DNA of 64,000 nt from Amoebidium appalachense. Its lineage: Eukaryota > Ichthyosporea. This document shows, piece after piece, positions 1 to 21,370 of the stretch. The notes below the pieces were generated by a model. It was not told the origin of the DNA and made no database searches. It saw only the letters and a program-made list of their open reading frames with translations. The position numbers and the translations under genes were made by a program. The stretch's first letter is position 1; every line of letters begins with the position of its first letter. The stretch spans positions 2,976,001 through 3,040,000 of the forward strand of contig CAVNZM010000012.1 of NCBI GenBank assembly GCA_963693365.1, written 5' to 3'.

Positions 1-12
1 TGCACTACTTGG

Positions 13-20
13 TATATAAA
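13..20 (+). promoter_or_regulatory. TATA-box-like element upstream of the MFS gene
   Basis: The sequence TATATAAA lies about 290 bases upstream of the ATG at 313. Bases 21-312 hold no other recognisable element and could be the 5' UTR. This is a motif match only; the transcription start is not visible. Confidence 0.4.
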
Positions 21-312
21 TCGGTGCCTGCTATCAAACTGCACATTACGTTCACGGGATTCCCTGAGGAGAGCTAGTCTCGCGTTTTTTGTGCCACAAA
101 AGTTTTAGCAATTCATTTAGTTATATGACAACGGCTTGGTCACGCACGTGTTCATTTATCAACACCAAGAGCTTTACAGGCAGTTCATTTTACAGAGTTT
201 TGGAATTCCGATTGTCAATAGCTCTATTGAGTTTTGTTACTTTTGTACCTTCTTTTTCTTCAAAGGGAACCTGTAGATCTTTCGTTACATCCTCAGGGAA
301 GCTCTGGTCAAC

Positions 313-1966
313 ATGGCTTCTCCGAGTAATAACTCTGAACCCGGCCTTCATTGTCGGCAAGAAGGCGAGGCTAATTCCACATCTCGCCATCTTCTTGACG
401 AGGAGGAGGAAAACGATGCACATTTTGCCCCAGTTATGGTTAATACACCCTGGGAGAAAAACGCAACTCCAAACCCAAAGGATGACGATACACAATCCAT
501 TAGAAGCGAAGATTCAGAAACTTTGCGTGCTGCTGCACAAAAGAAAGGCGAAGAGACGTGTGAATGCGGGGAAGAAGTGCAGAAGATGACCCCCATGTTG
601 GTATTGGTCTCTGTCGTTGCTGCACTTCCGAGTTTTGCCGATGGCTTTGCAAACACTGTGGTCAACAACTCTGCGTAGGTTCCTCCCTCCCTAACCTTTT
701 CACCTCCCCATGTTCCTTTTTGTTATGCAACTGTATGGGTTTTATTGTATAAAAATTTATAATGCGGGTTGTGTGATAGGTGAATACACAAACATTCATT
801 CTCAGATCACGAACAAACGTTCCTAGGAATGTCGGGGAGTGCACGAGTCATACGCCTATGAGCCAGACGCACATTCTCCAAAGGTCCGATTGCGGGTGCC
901 TATGAGATCAACTGGCAGCATTGCTGAAGCAAAGTATAGAAACATCCTGACATAGACGGGTATACTACCGCAGCTAAATATGCCATTTCTTGAGGGAACC
1001 GGATCCCCCCCCCCCCCCCCCCCCCCGCCCTTCCCCCCCCTCCCCCCTCCTCCTCCTCCCAAGGTTTCCCCCCGCATGCCATCAGCACTTTGAGCAAATG
1101 AGCAAAATCTTGAAGGAGTAGCAGTAATTCCTTGGGCCTGATTATCAGCACCTACACCAGTCAACATACATTGCCCTGTTTCTTTGTGCTGATGCCTTCC
1201 TCTCCGCAGGCCTGCCGTGATGAAATGGTTTGCCGACCGAGGGGACCCATTAACAAGCGCCCAATGGGCATTCATTGTTGCATTGTTCCCCATCGGTGCC
1301 TTTTTCGGTTCATTCCCTGCTGCCTACTTCATCAGAAGGGTGGGTGCACACAAAGCGCAATTGTACAACAACGCTGTCTACCTTACCGCTGGGATCATGA
1401 TGCTTTTTACGCAAAACTACGCCATGCTCGTGGTAGGACGTCTAATTGCAGGCATTGGAATTGGAGTCAATGGGGCGGCGAAGATGATCTACATCCAGGA
1501 ATGTTCGACCATGCGTTGCCGTGGTCCCCTGACCATAGTAGGCCAGAGCATATACGCCGCAGGTTGTCTTGGGGGGTTGGTGATGGGGATGAGCAGCGTC
1601 ATGGGCACACCCGAGCTGTGGCGGTGGCTGTACTGTCTGAGTGTGCTGCCTGCTGTGTTGCATCTAGCCATTGCTTCGTTCTTGCCTGAGAGTCCCCGGA
1701 CGCTGTATGTGCACGGAAAGGAAGAGAAGGCCCGCCGTGTGCTCGAGAAGTAACTATCCCTCTCCCCCCTTCCCCTCAATGCCGTCCCCCTTCCCCCTCC
1801 CCCCCCCCCCCCCGACCCTCCCCCCCCACCCTTTGGGCACTCCCAGCCATCCCCTTTTCTCTAGCCCGCTTTATACATAAACCTCCCGTTTTTGTTTTTT
1901 CGCTTACCGGTAAGCATACACACATACAACACGCGCTTGCTACATTGGTCAGCGCCGCTATTTAGC

Positions 1967-1997
<31 letters not shown>

Positions 1998-2076
1998 ACC
2001 CCTTCTCCCACCCCTCCCACACGCACGCGGCAGGCAGACACGCAGTGGCACACACACATCCACACACACACACACG

Positions 2077-2144
<68 letters not shown>

Positions 2145-3052
2145 TTCTTTGTCCTAGGGTCGGCAGCTCATACCTCTCCGTCTTTAACCACGTTTTACTC
2201 AACCTACCACTGCAATTTATCCCCCGATTGGTGTCGCTTGAGGAGGGTTTCTGGTCTGTAACATACAGCACGCTGACTTTTTATATTCACAGGCTGCGTG
2301 GGACCAAGAATGTTGACCGTGAATACGAGGAATACCGCCTGGCACACGAAAAACAGGTGGAAATAGGAAACAAATCCTTTTTCGGTGCCTACGTAGCCAT
2401 GTTCACAAACCCATACCTCCTCCGCCCCCTCCTTATCGTTACCCTTCTTCCCATCACCACTCCTTTCGCTTCAGGATATTTTGTCGTTTACTACAGTAAC
2501 CAAACATTCACGCAAGCGGGTCTTAGCAACGGCGAACTTGCAGGCGTGTTTGTCGGTGTCGCCATGTTTCTTTCCACGCTCGTTTCCAACCCGTTGGTTG
2601 AGTGGATCGGACGGAAAAGAACAATGTTACTTGGTTGGATGGTAACTTCTGTTATGGCCGCTATGTTTACCGTTGCTTCACAGTTTAGCCACATTGTTGC
2701 GTGGAATCACGCCGCGGTCGCTTTTCTTCTCGGGATTGAATTTTTCGGGTTTTTCGCCATGGGAGTTCAAGTTGTTATTGCACCGGAGCTCTTCCCAACT
2801 GAACAGAGGTGTCTTGGTGTTGCAACGAATCAAATGTGTATGCGAGTTGCACAGGCTGGGATTGCGTTTGTGTTCCCGCTGATTAGCAACGCAATCGGGA
2901 ACTTCAGTTTCCTTCTTTGTACAGGTACTGCGATCGTGAGTTGTTTGTTTGTTGCGGTTATGGTGCCGGAAACGAGGGGGCTTACGATGGAGCAAGTTCA
3001 GGCAAAGTTGGAAAAAGATTATCGTGTGAGGAAGAATAAGAGTAATGCGTGA
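313..3052 (+). CDS. Major facilitator superfamily transporter, sugar-porter type, 3 exons
   Basis: Exons are 313-674, 1210-1749 and 2293-3052, giving 553 residues with both joins in phase. The first two exons end at donors GTAGGT and GTAACT, so the TAG and TAA that appear in the open frames belong to introns. The first ~90 residues are a hydrophilic, acidic, Ser-rich cytoplasmic tail, followed by TM1 and an MFS core of about twelve helices. Family hallmarks are visible: GRLIAGIGIGVN in TM4, PESPR after TM6, GRKRT in the TM8-TM9 loop, the PELFPTEQR stretch after TM10, and PETRG after TM12. Sugar porters move hexoses or polyols by uniport or proton symport across plasma or vacuolar membranes; the substrate cannot be read here. 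Intron 2 carries a poly(C) and a (CA)n tract. The gene converges on the serpin gene. Confidence 0.94.
1968..2140. repeat. Poly(C) and (CA)n tracts in MFS intron 2
   Basis: A run of about 28 C is followed by a short C-rich stretch and a (CA)n tract of nearly 90 bases, all inside the intron 1750-2292. The open frame through it (poly-Pro, then Thr-His repeats) is an artefact. Confidence 0.9.
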
Positions 3053-3563
3053 AAAGGCATAAAGATAAGGCGAAAAATATAGACAGATGGTTGTCTAATA
3101 AGACGTGTGATGATTGATCAATTGAATAATTACGTGTGCATTTGATATGTGTTTGTTGAATGATGAGATGTTGCTTTTAGGATTAATTGTAGAGGCAGAG
3201 ACCTACAGGAATGTAAACTACGTGCACGTTGCTAGAGGCACGCCGTGTTGCATGAACATATGCACTGGCACACACATTTACATAGCGCACACAAGTCACA
3301 TGTGCCGGAGGCATACAAGAGCACACATACACTCTCTCTCCGCCATTTTTGTCTGTCTATCATGTATGTCTTGGTCTGATTTGTTAGGTATGAATGAAAG
3401 TCCTGCCTGTTAATTGAACATGAGCGAAAAATTGCAGTGTATCCACTCCTCTATTGCCATGGCTGGACCATGGGTTAAAAAAAATATTGCTTGTCACAAA
3501 GTTTAGAAAAAATTTCTATCGCATCTGGATATCACGCTTGCCCATCGGGGAGAGACGAGCCCC

Positions 3564-3615
<52 letters not shown>

Positions 3616-3788
3616 CCCCGGACGTCCCGCAGTGCCAGCCCACGACCGGGGTCTCTCTCTCCCTCTCTCTCTTCTTTCCCCCTAGGATCCCCCATCAGCC
3701 TGCCTAGGCCAAGGCAAACACGTGATACATGCAGGAACCTCACGCGCACGTGCACAATTTCATCCACCCACTCAGGCCCGGGGAAGGG

Positions 3789-3819
<31 letters not shown>

Positions 3820-4524
3820 ATTAGAGTTCAACACTTTCAATCCATGGGTTCATAAGAGAAGTATACAATCGATGCATTCATGAAAGTGTCCCACACAGAA
3901 AGACCCCATGCACACAGTGCATTTTTAGGATATATTAGTTCCGTCATACTACACACACACAAAAAAGCAAAATACTAATATTAGCAATAAATACAATAAG
4001 AAAAGAATCATTTATATCAAACGAAAGGCAAACAATGATCGGCCGCAGTAACAAAGAGACTTAGCCCACCCAGAAAACCCCTGCAGCCCGAATAAAATTT
4101 ACAAATCCCCTTTTTTGATACGGCTACGTGGTGTGACAGATTTATCACTTACATATATCTCCGTGTGATAGATATTTACAAGTACCAGCAGATGTTCCGT
4201 ATGTCAACAGTGATATATCACTAAGTGGATATATCGAGGAAAACACGCCAAGACTATATGTGGGCCTCGAGCATATAGCTTGGTATTCAAATAACTCAAT
4301 TAACTTGAAAAACCGACTCCGTGTTACATATATCAAATAATATCATGACACGCACAACATTTATTAAGCAACACAACAACCACAAGTGATCAATGGGCAG
4401 TACAAGCACGTGCGTGTCCATGAACCCGTGTTTGTGCAACACATGTGCTTCCATCCTCCCCCCCCCCCCCCTCCCCCTCCCCCCTCTCTTTCTCCCCCCC
4501 TCCCCCCTCCCCCCTCTCCCCCGG

Positions 4525-4558
<34 letters not shown>

Positions 4559-4685
4559 CTCTCCCCTTCCCCCCCCTCCTCCCCCCCCCCCCAAAAAAAA
4601 AAAAAAAAGAAAAGAAAGAAAAGAAAAGGAAAGAAAAGAAAGGAAAAGAAAAAACCTTCCCACTTGTAGGCCAAGCCAGTGCCCA
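3053..4685. other. Convergent intergenic spacer, MFS 3' end to serpin 3' end
   Basis: No gene is supported. The spacer holds a 49-base poly(C) run (3565-3613), a G-rich run at about 3786-3820, AT-rich sequence, and a C-rich then A-rich stretch at 4457-4655 directly downstream of the serpin stop codon. Confidence 0.7.
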
Positions 4686-4882
4686 CTACACGGGGAAGAT
4701 GATGCGTGTAGTCACGTGATCAAACGGATGACGACATGCCACGTCACAGGCAAAGCACCAGTCGACATTGCACGTGTCACAGTGCAGCCTGGTGCCCACT
4801 ATGGGGCACTCTTTGCAGTATGTGCACGTGTGTCTCTCGTGACGGAGAATCGTGCGGTTGCGCAGAAACCAGTTGTTTTTTG

Positions 4883-4943
<61 letters not shown>

Positions 4944-5116
4944 TGAGGGTGGGGGGAGGGGGGAGGGGGGACACGGGGAGGATAGGAAAGGGGGGGAGGC
5001 GGTTGAATGCATCATAAAGTACGAAGGGAGGGTGGGGGGATGGGGGGGGTGGGGCAAGAGCAGGGGGGAGGGAGGGGGGAGGGGGAAGAGTGTGCATTTG
5101 TGTGTCACGTGTGTGT

Positions 5117-5147
<31 letters not shown>

Positions 5148-5187
5148 GGGGGGGAGGGGGGAGGGAAAGTTGTGTGTGTGTGAGGAA

Positions 5188-5218
<31 letters not shown>

Positions 5219-6028
5219 AATGGTGTGTGTGCTGGCATAGGTGTGCGTACTTGTATGTACGTGGTTTGTGTGTTTGATTTAAGGGTGGCATTGAAACAAG
5301 TCACTGGATTTTCATGGCGCGCGCACGTGTGTGTGTGTGGGAGGGGAGGGGGGGGGGAAAGGGGGGAGAGGGGAAGGGGGGGGGGGCGCGATGGGGACGC
5401 GGAAAAGGGGGGGGGGGGAGGGGGGAGAGAGAGAGGGTGAAAGAAGAAGGGGGAAAAGGGGGGAGGTTAGGATGCAGCCTGACACCGGTACAGCTTAGGG
5501 TTTTACAAACACGGCCACATGAGGTTTTGACAGAAACAGAGCACGGCTAGTGTGTGGTCCACACAAACACACCCTCATGGTGGCATAAATCATGTTGGGA
5601 AAAAGCACAGATGGGGGCAGGTGTCCCCCGGGGGGGGGGGGGGGGGGGGGTTGAATGCGTCATAACGTAAGAAGTACACAGGAACAACGGATAACACGAT
5701 GCAGAGTGCAAACCATACATAAAGAATATGCATAATAAGCAGAGTACATCCTCAAGGGGGGCCCACGTCATCCACAGTACCCGAGTGGGGGGGAGAGGGA
5801 GGGGGGGGGGGGGGGGGGGGGGAGGGGTGAGCGGGAAGGAAATGTGAATAGGTTTGATTCGGTCGAGATGGCGAGTAGTTGAATGTCAGGGAGAAAAGGG
5901 GGAATGTATCCTTGGGCGTGGGGGGGGGGGGGGGGGGGGGGGTGGTTTCCTGCTACACTGGGGTATCTTTAGACTGCAACAATGTTTATCTCGGGATATC
6001 TATTTTTTTGCAATTCATTCCCCCTCCG

Positions 6029-6070
<42 letters not shown>

Positions 6071-6404
6071 AACTTAAAAAAAATAATAAAAATAAAAATA
6101 AGCACCACCCACGCACTCAATTGCACACAGAAGCTTGCACACAGACCCACACTCACACTTGCAGCATGCACCCACCAGCCCTCTTCACTCTTCACGTTAC
6201 CCTTGTCAACCGTTAGCTCATACCTGCCAGCCCTTTTCTCTCTGTCATCCACCCCAAAGCCCATACACATCCGGCCCGTTGTCCGTTTGCACCCGCACAC
6301 ACGCTATGACACATACAGATGCATACACACATTTACACATAGGCATACACAAACACATGTGCACATGCAAACAGATGCAACCCCTTCTTCCCCCCGCCTC
6401 CCGC

Positions 6405-6435
<31 letters not shown>

Positions 6436-7936
6436 AACCACCACACACACCCACACATCAACACCCGTGCATACACACAAACCTACACACAGACACCTCA
6501 AAACCCTACCCATACCCACCCACCCACCCACCAACACCTCCCCCACACACACAGAGCCATCTCCCCCCACCCCCCCCCCCCAAAAAAAAAGAAAAAAAAG
6601 AAAAAAAAGAAAACACACCAACACGTACACATACCCCAGCGTCATCCGAGTCCAACACTTTTATCAACAGGTGATTCTCTCTGTTTTCACCATGGAAATG
6701 CACCGTTTTCCCCGTAGCCTCGCAAGCTTCACAGAAATCGATATCCGGGCACACCAAACATCGATACCTCACCCCCCTGAGAGGAGTAGCACCACACCCA
6801 TCACAAAACACCCCCTCGTGAATAACATCCACAGATGGGCGGGAGGTGAACGGGAGGAAGGTTTGCGCAAAATTGAAGGAGGTGGGAGTGGAGAGGGTAG
6901 AAGAAACAGGTGTGCCCAGAGGGGAGGGGGGACCCCCCGGACTGTTTACGATTCCGGTGATTATGAGCATGTTGGAGCCACGATGACGAACGGCGAATAG
7001 GAAAGAGCGATCGCACCGCATCATGAATTGACCAATCATAGAAGAGGACGTCGAGCCTAAATTAGAAGGTGCGGAGGTGGCCACGCCGACGGATGATTCG
7101 TCGAAAACCTCCAAAACTACCTTTTGCACCATGTCGGCAATATACGGGTTGATGGGCTTTCCTGTCTCCTTATCAATCTCCTCTTTCCCATTCTCAATGA
7201 ATTTCGTAAATTCCGCTTTTTCTGAATCAAACGCCAGTTCGCAACCCAATTTACGCATAAATGGCGCAAACGAATTCGTTGTTTCGACCCGAAATTTCGG
7301 TAGTTGCAGTGTACCGGGTCTGGGAGCCAATGATTGGGCGATCTGAGGCATGGCATAGGGTAGGGATGCTAGAAGCTGTGCACTGGTCATGGAAGGGTGC
7401 GGAAGGATGGCCAGGGCGGTGAATTCACTGGATGGCCAACCAGCCATGCCAAACGGTAACTCCACACACTGTGTGTATATATGTGCATTTGGGGGGGGGG
7501 GGGGGGGGGGGGGGGGAGGGGGATTGTGTGTTAAGAAGGACGTGGGGGAGGAGGAGGTGGTGGTGGTGGTTGGGGGGGGAAGGGGAGGGGGAGGGTTTTG
7601 GGGGGAGGGAGGGGGGGGGGGGGGGAGGGGGGGGGGGGGGAAGGAGGAGCAAGTTTAAAATGTGCTAACAGAGCATTAAGTACACTCATACAAAGAATAT
7701 GCATCAAAAGCACGGGGAGGGGGGGGAGGGGGGAGGGGGAGGGTAAAGGGGCTCGGGAGGGAAGACAATGGGGGAAGAGGGAGGGGCAGAGGGAGGAGAG
7801 ACAAAGTGGGAGGGGGGAGGGTACAACCGGCAAAGGGCAAAGAAATTACAAGGCAAGGCTTTGGGATTAATGGTCCCTTCTTCTTTGCCTTTCGTTTTTT
7901 TTTTTTTTTTCTTTTCTTGCTTTCTTTCTTTCTTTC

Positions 7937-7967
<31 letters not shown>

Positions 7968-8838
7968 TTTTTTTTTTTTTTGGGGGGGGGGGGGTTGTTC
8001 CCATGGAGAAGGGGTATCAATCTCTCAATGCCCAAACGCAACACACACATAAATGTACAAACATGCCACATACACATACATGTGCACATACATTCAAACA
8101 TACACACACATGTACAAGCAAATACATACGCAAATGCACATGCACACACACTGTGCCATACCCAGGTACATTGCACATGCGAATACAACACAAACATTGC
8201 CCATCTGCAGAAACCCTTGCACAAACAATACACAAATGCATAATGGCACACACATTACTCACATCACATGCACACAGGCATAGAACACCAAAACGCACAC
8301 ATGCTTGGGAACCCACTCTTGCACACACATTCACTTATTAGACCGTCCATGCTCTAAAGTCCCCCCCCCCCCCAAATTCTCTCTCCCTCCCCCCCCCCCC
8401 CCCCCCCCCCCGCCACCACCGCCATCACCCACACCCACCCACCCACCTGCATGCCCCCTATCTCGCAGTAGCTGAATGTGCCTGACCGACACACCAACGT
8501 GCACTCCGACACCAACCCATCGCTCAGATAGAAGGGCGCCAGCCGGGAGCTCTCTTTTGTGAATCTCTGGGCCCACTGCCCCTTAAAGTGCACCACACTA
8601 ACTGCAGTGCTACCGGATATGTCCCTGTGGATTAAAGCACACGATTAGAAGGTGCTTCAAATGATTGGAAAGTGTGGGTGCGATGGAAAGGGATGGTAGC
8701 TTGCGAGGAATGACGAGAGCCCGAGATGGGAGGGGGGGGGGGGGGGAAGGGGCGGGGAGGGGGGAAGGGGGAGGAGGGGGGAGGACGGGAAAGGGACAAA
8801 AAAGAGATGAAGGCTATGTATTGACTCTAAGCGTGCGA

Positions 8839-8897
<59 letters not shown>

Positions 8898-10680
8898 CGT
8901 GCGTGCGTGTGCGCACGCGTGTCCTCCCTCCTTCCTCGGAGGAGCATGCTGAGGGATAAGTGGGCATGATAGACAGTGTTAATATTGCGATCCTTGTGGT
9001 ACTACTTACATGTTTTTACATTTCGTATAACACATACACCAAGCGTGTAAACATCTATAACATGTGTACACATGCATTGCATTTATGCAGGCATGCGTGC
9101 GGAGATTATTGGACTACCACTTTTCTCGTTCTTTGAAGTGTTACATAAAATTGGCACAAGCATACTTTCATGTTGTTCTGTTTGCGTACACAGGGAGTAT
9201 TAAAGTGTTGATGCTGGTGTGTATGCTAAATGGGCTCTACATAGGTCGATAATTCGCTGTATAATTGTTTTACCCTTTTCATATTTTCCATAGTGCACTT
9301 AGTAATCTGTACGCCATATCACAAGCGATATTCCTGTCAATCACTAAAAATATGAAGTGACCTAACTTACAACAACAGCAACAAAAACGGTGTAAATCAT
9401 TTCGCACGAACTACATACCAGCAATAGAATAAACTGGTGCATTGGGCGGGCTAAAACCTCAACCCATTCAGGGCTTTATGAACCATATTTCCCGGCGCCC
9501 AAGCCATGCCTAAACCCTGTTCTTCGGCCTTCCAGCTTCCCCCTTCTCCAACCCAATCCCTTGTTTCCTCCGTCTCTCCCCGCTCTCTGCCCCCATCCCC
9601 TTTCCCCCTCCCCTCCCCCCCCCCCCCTACCCCCCCTCCGCCGCCCCGGTAGCCCCTCCTCCCTTTCTCTGACACACTTACTCCCGCCCTACTCCCCCCC
9701 CCCCCTCCCGGCCCCGAACCCCTCTCTCTCACCGTCGTCGCCGTCGGCCATGCCACCAACGCACACACTCACAGGCTGTGAATGGACACACACTCACCAC
9801 TCACCTAGTCAGAACCTTTGTGATCTTGCCTGCGGTCCTCTTTGCTATCCACTCGTTGATGGTGTGTGCCTCTCTGCTGTAGTGAAACATCCACGCCGCA
9901 TTCTTGGACTCCACCACTGCACGCAGGTCCAGGCTAGCAAGGGCCGTGAGCCAAAAAGAGTTGGCTAAAAGTAGACGGGCCGCTATGTGGGTAGATGGTG
10001 GAGATGAGTGGAGTGAGAAGATGGGGGATGGGCAAGTTCCGAAGGGATTTGGGCAACGCCGTGGTTAGAAGGAAAAGAGAGTGCGTACAGGATAGGTGTC
10101 TTGGTGTGCGCAGATGAGAAGATGGGTTGTTGTGGACGTGATATGCGTTTGTGGTTTGGGCGAGCCTGAAGAGGAAAATAGATCTTGCGGGTGATGTTCT
10201 CATGTATCCCGGCCCAGATCTATGAAAAGGAAACGCTAAAAGGGTTTCAGGTACCACATAAAACCATAATGTTAAGCAATGCTTCCATTTTTACTGAAAA
10301 CCACTTCTCTCAGCTTTTCCTCTACGCCCATCATCACGAGTTTATGTTTTCTGTCTCTCTCCTAACCTCACATATCCACTCACCTGGCATATCTGAATTA
10401 GATCCACAACATTCTTCGTCTCCTGGTTGATAGTATCAAGGTCCTCATTGTTCTCAAGGTTCATTATTGCAAGCAGCTGCCTGCGTGTCTCTCCCTCCGA
10501 TGCATTTGCCATTGTCGTGAGTGCTAGATGTAAACTAACGGGTGACAGAAAGCAGTTTGCATGGGGCCCACCCTCGGGTGAAGCCAAAAGCAGACCGAGA
10601 ACAGAAACGGCTGTCTGTGTGGCTGCGGACGCGTACGTGTCGCGGTGGTCCCATGATGCGGCTTTTGTGGTGTCTAACAT
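4686..10680 (-). CDS. Serpin with C-terminal ZZ zinc fingers (serpin-ZZ fusion), 6 exons
   Basis: Minus-strand exons are 10680-10384, a proposed 19-nt microexon 10313-10295, 9964-9805, 8624-8447, 7468-6635 and 4883-4686; these close in frame to 561 residues. Serpin signatures run in order: [13 protein letters not shown] and GETRRQL (helices B-D), [37 protein letters not shown], a hinge-like [12 protein letters not shown], and [17 protein letters not shown] near the serpin end. The hinge has mostly small residues, so inhibition is possible; P1 cannot be placed. After a linker comes a ZZ finger ([16 protein letters not shown], then [13 protein letters not shown] and [10 protein letters not shown]). 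The last exon adds a second, divergent CxxC/CxxC/CxxC module. No signal peptide is seen, so the protein is probably intracellular. The microexon has a poor acceptor and is the weakest part of the model. Confidence 0.85.
5002..5027 (-). repeat. Short fragment of the intronic dispersed element (copy F)
   Basis: Only the G-tract-proximal end of the element is seen, with a TTGAATGC-ATCATAAAGTACGAAG-like start next to G-rich sequence. It lies in the last serpin intron, in the sense of the gene. It is short, so tentative. Confidence 0.4.
5651..5780 (-). mobile_element. Introner-like dispersed element, longest copy (A)
   Basis: About 130 bases between G homopolymers in the serpin intron 6634-4884, in the sense of the minus-strand gene. 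On the gene strand it starts GTACTGTGGATGACG, runs through CTCTGCTTATTATGCATA and TGCATCGTGTTATCCG, and ends TGACGCATTCAA before poly(C). It aligns along most of its length with the copy at 54133-54262, some 48 kb away in an unrelated gene, and in part with those at 14659 and 34979. No protein or terminal inverted repeat is seen. Confidence 0.7.
7651..7715 (-). repeat. Divergent copy of the intronic dispersed element (E)
   Basis: In serpin intron 8446-7469, in the gene sense. It keeps the GATGCATATTCTTT core and a loose match to the segment nearest the poly(C) end, and it adjoins a G-rich tract on the plus strand. Confidence 0.4.
8842..8892. repeat. (TG)n microsatellite in a serpin intron
   Basis: About 50 bases of alternating TG, passing into TGCG repeats, inside intron 9804-8625. 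Confidence 0.85.
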
Positions 10681-19046
<8,366 letters not shown>

Positions 19047-19371
19047 CTTTTCCGCAGGTATTGGCAACTATACTAATCACTTATAATCGGCAAATGTTGA
19101 GATATCCTAACAGCCCCCTTTAGGAGACTAGAGCCTTGAAAACTGAACTTGTGCTATTTGTGACAAGACTTGTTTGTAACCGCCCGTTTTCTCCCGGGGA
19201 GTAAACCTTTTTGCGTGTGAGATAGCGAAAACATCTATGGAGAACCTGAATAGCTCACCTTTCACTGCTATACACTACACTTCCAAAGTCGAAGCGAGGC
19301 CCTGCGACGGCGAGCGCCTAGGCGAGCGTGAGCGAGCCTCGGCAGCGAGCCTTGGAGTGACTTGGCGACTT

Positions 19372-19395
19372 GACTTGAAGTCGCAACTTCAAGTC
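19372..19395. repeat. Perfect 10-bp inverted repeat
   Basis: GACTTGAAGT and ACTTCAAGTC are separated by CGCA. Further partial copies of the CTTGACTTG/AAGTCAAGTC motif lie at 19361-19375 and 19424-19436. The function is unknown. Confidence 0.7.
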
Positions 19396-19983
19396 GAAGT
19401 CATCACCAGAAACCCTGAGTTCAGCCAAGTCAAGTCACGTCCTGGCGCCGGACATATGATATGTACTAGTGCAGGCCTTAAAATCCACGAATCTATAACA
19501 AAAAAGCTTCTACCGGGTTTGGGCGATCGAACGACCAGTGATTTCGAACATTCCATTGGTGGCGGTTGTGGTGCCAAGCTGTGCCACGTGAAAAAATTCT
19601 GGACATCAAACACTGTGATATGTAAACTCACACGAAAAAGACAGTTGGCATGAATGCTGCTCCATACATATTCTCTCTTTGCCTGGCGGTACCTATGTGC
19701 CAGGCGTCAGCCCGCAGCGCTGGGGCGGCAACAGACCTGTGCGGCCCTACTAGTTTTGTCTTGTCGGTCGTTCACCACTCACACTGTGACAAGGCTAGAG
19801 CGAATTTGAGGAATGGTGCGGGGAGCATTGTGGCGAAAACATAGTTCGATGCTACGAAAGACAGTGGTGTGTATAGCTGTTGGATTCAATCTTAGCCGTT
19901 AGGCAGGGCCAAGAAAATATTGCTGGACACATGGGGGCACCCACGCCCACATACGCCGTAACGGTTGGCAAACACAGACACGT

Positions 19984-20024
<41 letters not shown>

Positions 20025-20984
20025 ACACGCACACTCACGCGTACACAAAAGTACACACATACACACACAGTAAAAACTCATACGAGGCTCGGTCTGCCTT
20101 TGTGTTCGTTCATTGAGTTTTTGGCACGATCAAGGCAGTTGTGACTTCGCGCTGATGATAAAAGATGCAAAGGTTTACACATCTAATTACCACTAACATG
20201 TCAGGCGCCTTTTCTCGTAAAGGCAGACCTATTATTGTTCGATAATTCACGTGTCAGGGCTCCGTGTATGTGCCAGCTTGGACCTAAACAAAGTTGTAAG
20301 TATTCATCTGGAAGTATTTAAGATCCTTTTGCACCTCTCTGACCCCTGTGCCTGCATGTATCACTCAGAAACTTCTCGATGAAGATTCGAGAAAGAAAAA
20401 AAAAAACATGTGGATCACTTGTAAACTGAGATGCCTGCTTCACCTTTAACTCCCTCTTGGTCTAAACCTAAATTATTTATTGCAGAAATTTCTGCACCGA
20501 TCCAGAGGCTTGCACTTGATTTGTGCTTCTCGGCTTTTACTATCACACGCCGGTAATCATGCGTACTGAGTGACTGATTGCCGTTATCCCCAACTCACTG
20601 ACCCGGCCATTTCACGGCTCATTTTCCACACATGTGGTCGAAACATTGCCTGAAAACCGTCTGGCACACCAACCCAAGGATACAGTGAACAAAGTTTATA
20701 GACTTGTTAACCAACTACAGCAAGCAACATGGCTCACATATAGAAGCTATCTGAAGCCTTGGTCTGTGCTGCAAACCACCTAATCGTTGGCGCATATGAT
20801 AAGATGCTCAAAGAGGGAAAGGGTTCTGGAATGCTATAGCTATGGGGACTCGTAGTATGTTATGTGTAGTGTGCAGCTCTCCAGAAGGATATGCTGTCAA
20901 ATAGGAACTTCGATTGGTGATCCCCTCGGCCTGCATGCTCGCAACAAAACGTCAAAACAACCCGGACCAGGCCTTCTGCCAGCG

Positions 20985-21098
20985 AACAGCTCTGCGCCTG
21001 GTGAAAAAAATCTTGTGTTTCTCCAACAGTCAAAGGGTCGAAACAGCTCTGCGCCTGGTGAAAACCATCTTGTGTTTCTCCAACAGTCAAAGGGTCGA
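20985..21098. repeat. 57-bp tandem duplication
   Basis: Two adjacent copies, 20985-21041 and 21042-21098, differ at about two bases. It is intergenic, about 270 bases upstream of the RPS13 start codon. Confidence 0.9.
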
Positions 21099-21238
21099 AA
21101 CTTTGGAAGTGGCACTTGCATACTGCTTTAGGAAAGTCACACGACTTCACAGTAGAGGTTCATCAAATTTCAGGTCGCCAAATCCTGCAATATCATGCCA
21201 CCATTCTTTAAATGAATCAACAACCAATCATACACGCC

Positions 21239-21245
21239 TATAAAT
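21239..21245 (+). promoter_or_regulatory. TATA-like box upstream of RPS13
   Basis: TATAAAT lies about 130 bases before the ATG, followed by an ATTGG box and a CACGTG E-box (around 21274). Motif match only. Confidence 0.4.
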
Positions 21246-21370
21246 CATTATTGGCTTAGCTAGTCTCAATGCACGTGACCCTGCCCCGCACGCACAAGAG
21301 TGCAAGTCCGTGCCTGTGTGTGTCCTTTTCGCACCAGCTTTGTTAGCGTGTTGTGAAGCAAAACGCAAAC

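Larger units (their letters stand above)
19047..21370. other. Divergent intergenic region, Sfm1-like to RPS13
   Basis: About 2.3 kb between two divergent gene starts. No gene is supported. It contains a 10-bp-stem hairpin (19372-19395), a (CA)n tract (19986-20020), a 57-bp tandem duplication (20985-21098) and a TATA-like box (21239). Confidence 0.65.

Noticed and set aside
89-589. Open frame of 166 codons overlapping the MFS first exon
   Set aside because: It is in a different frame from the conserved transporter and has no recognisable domain.
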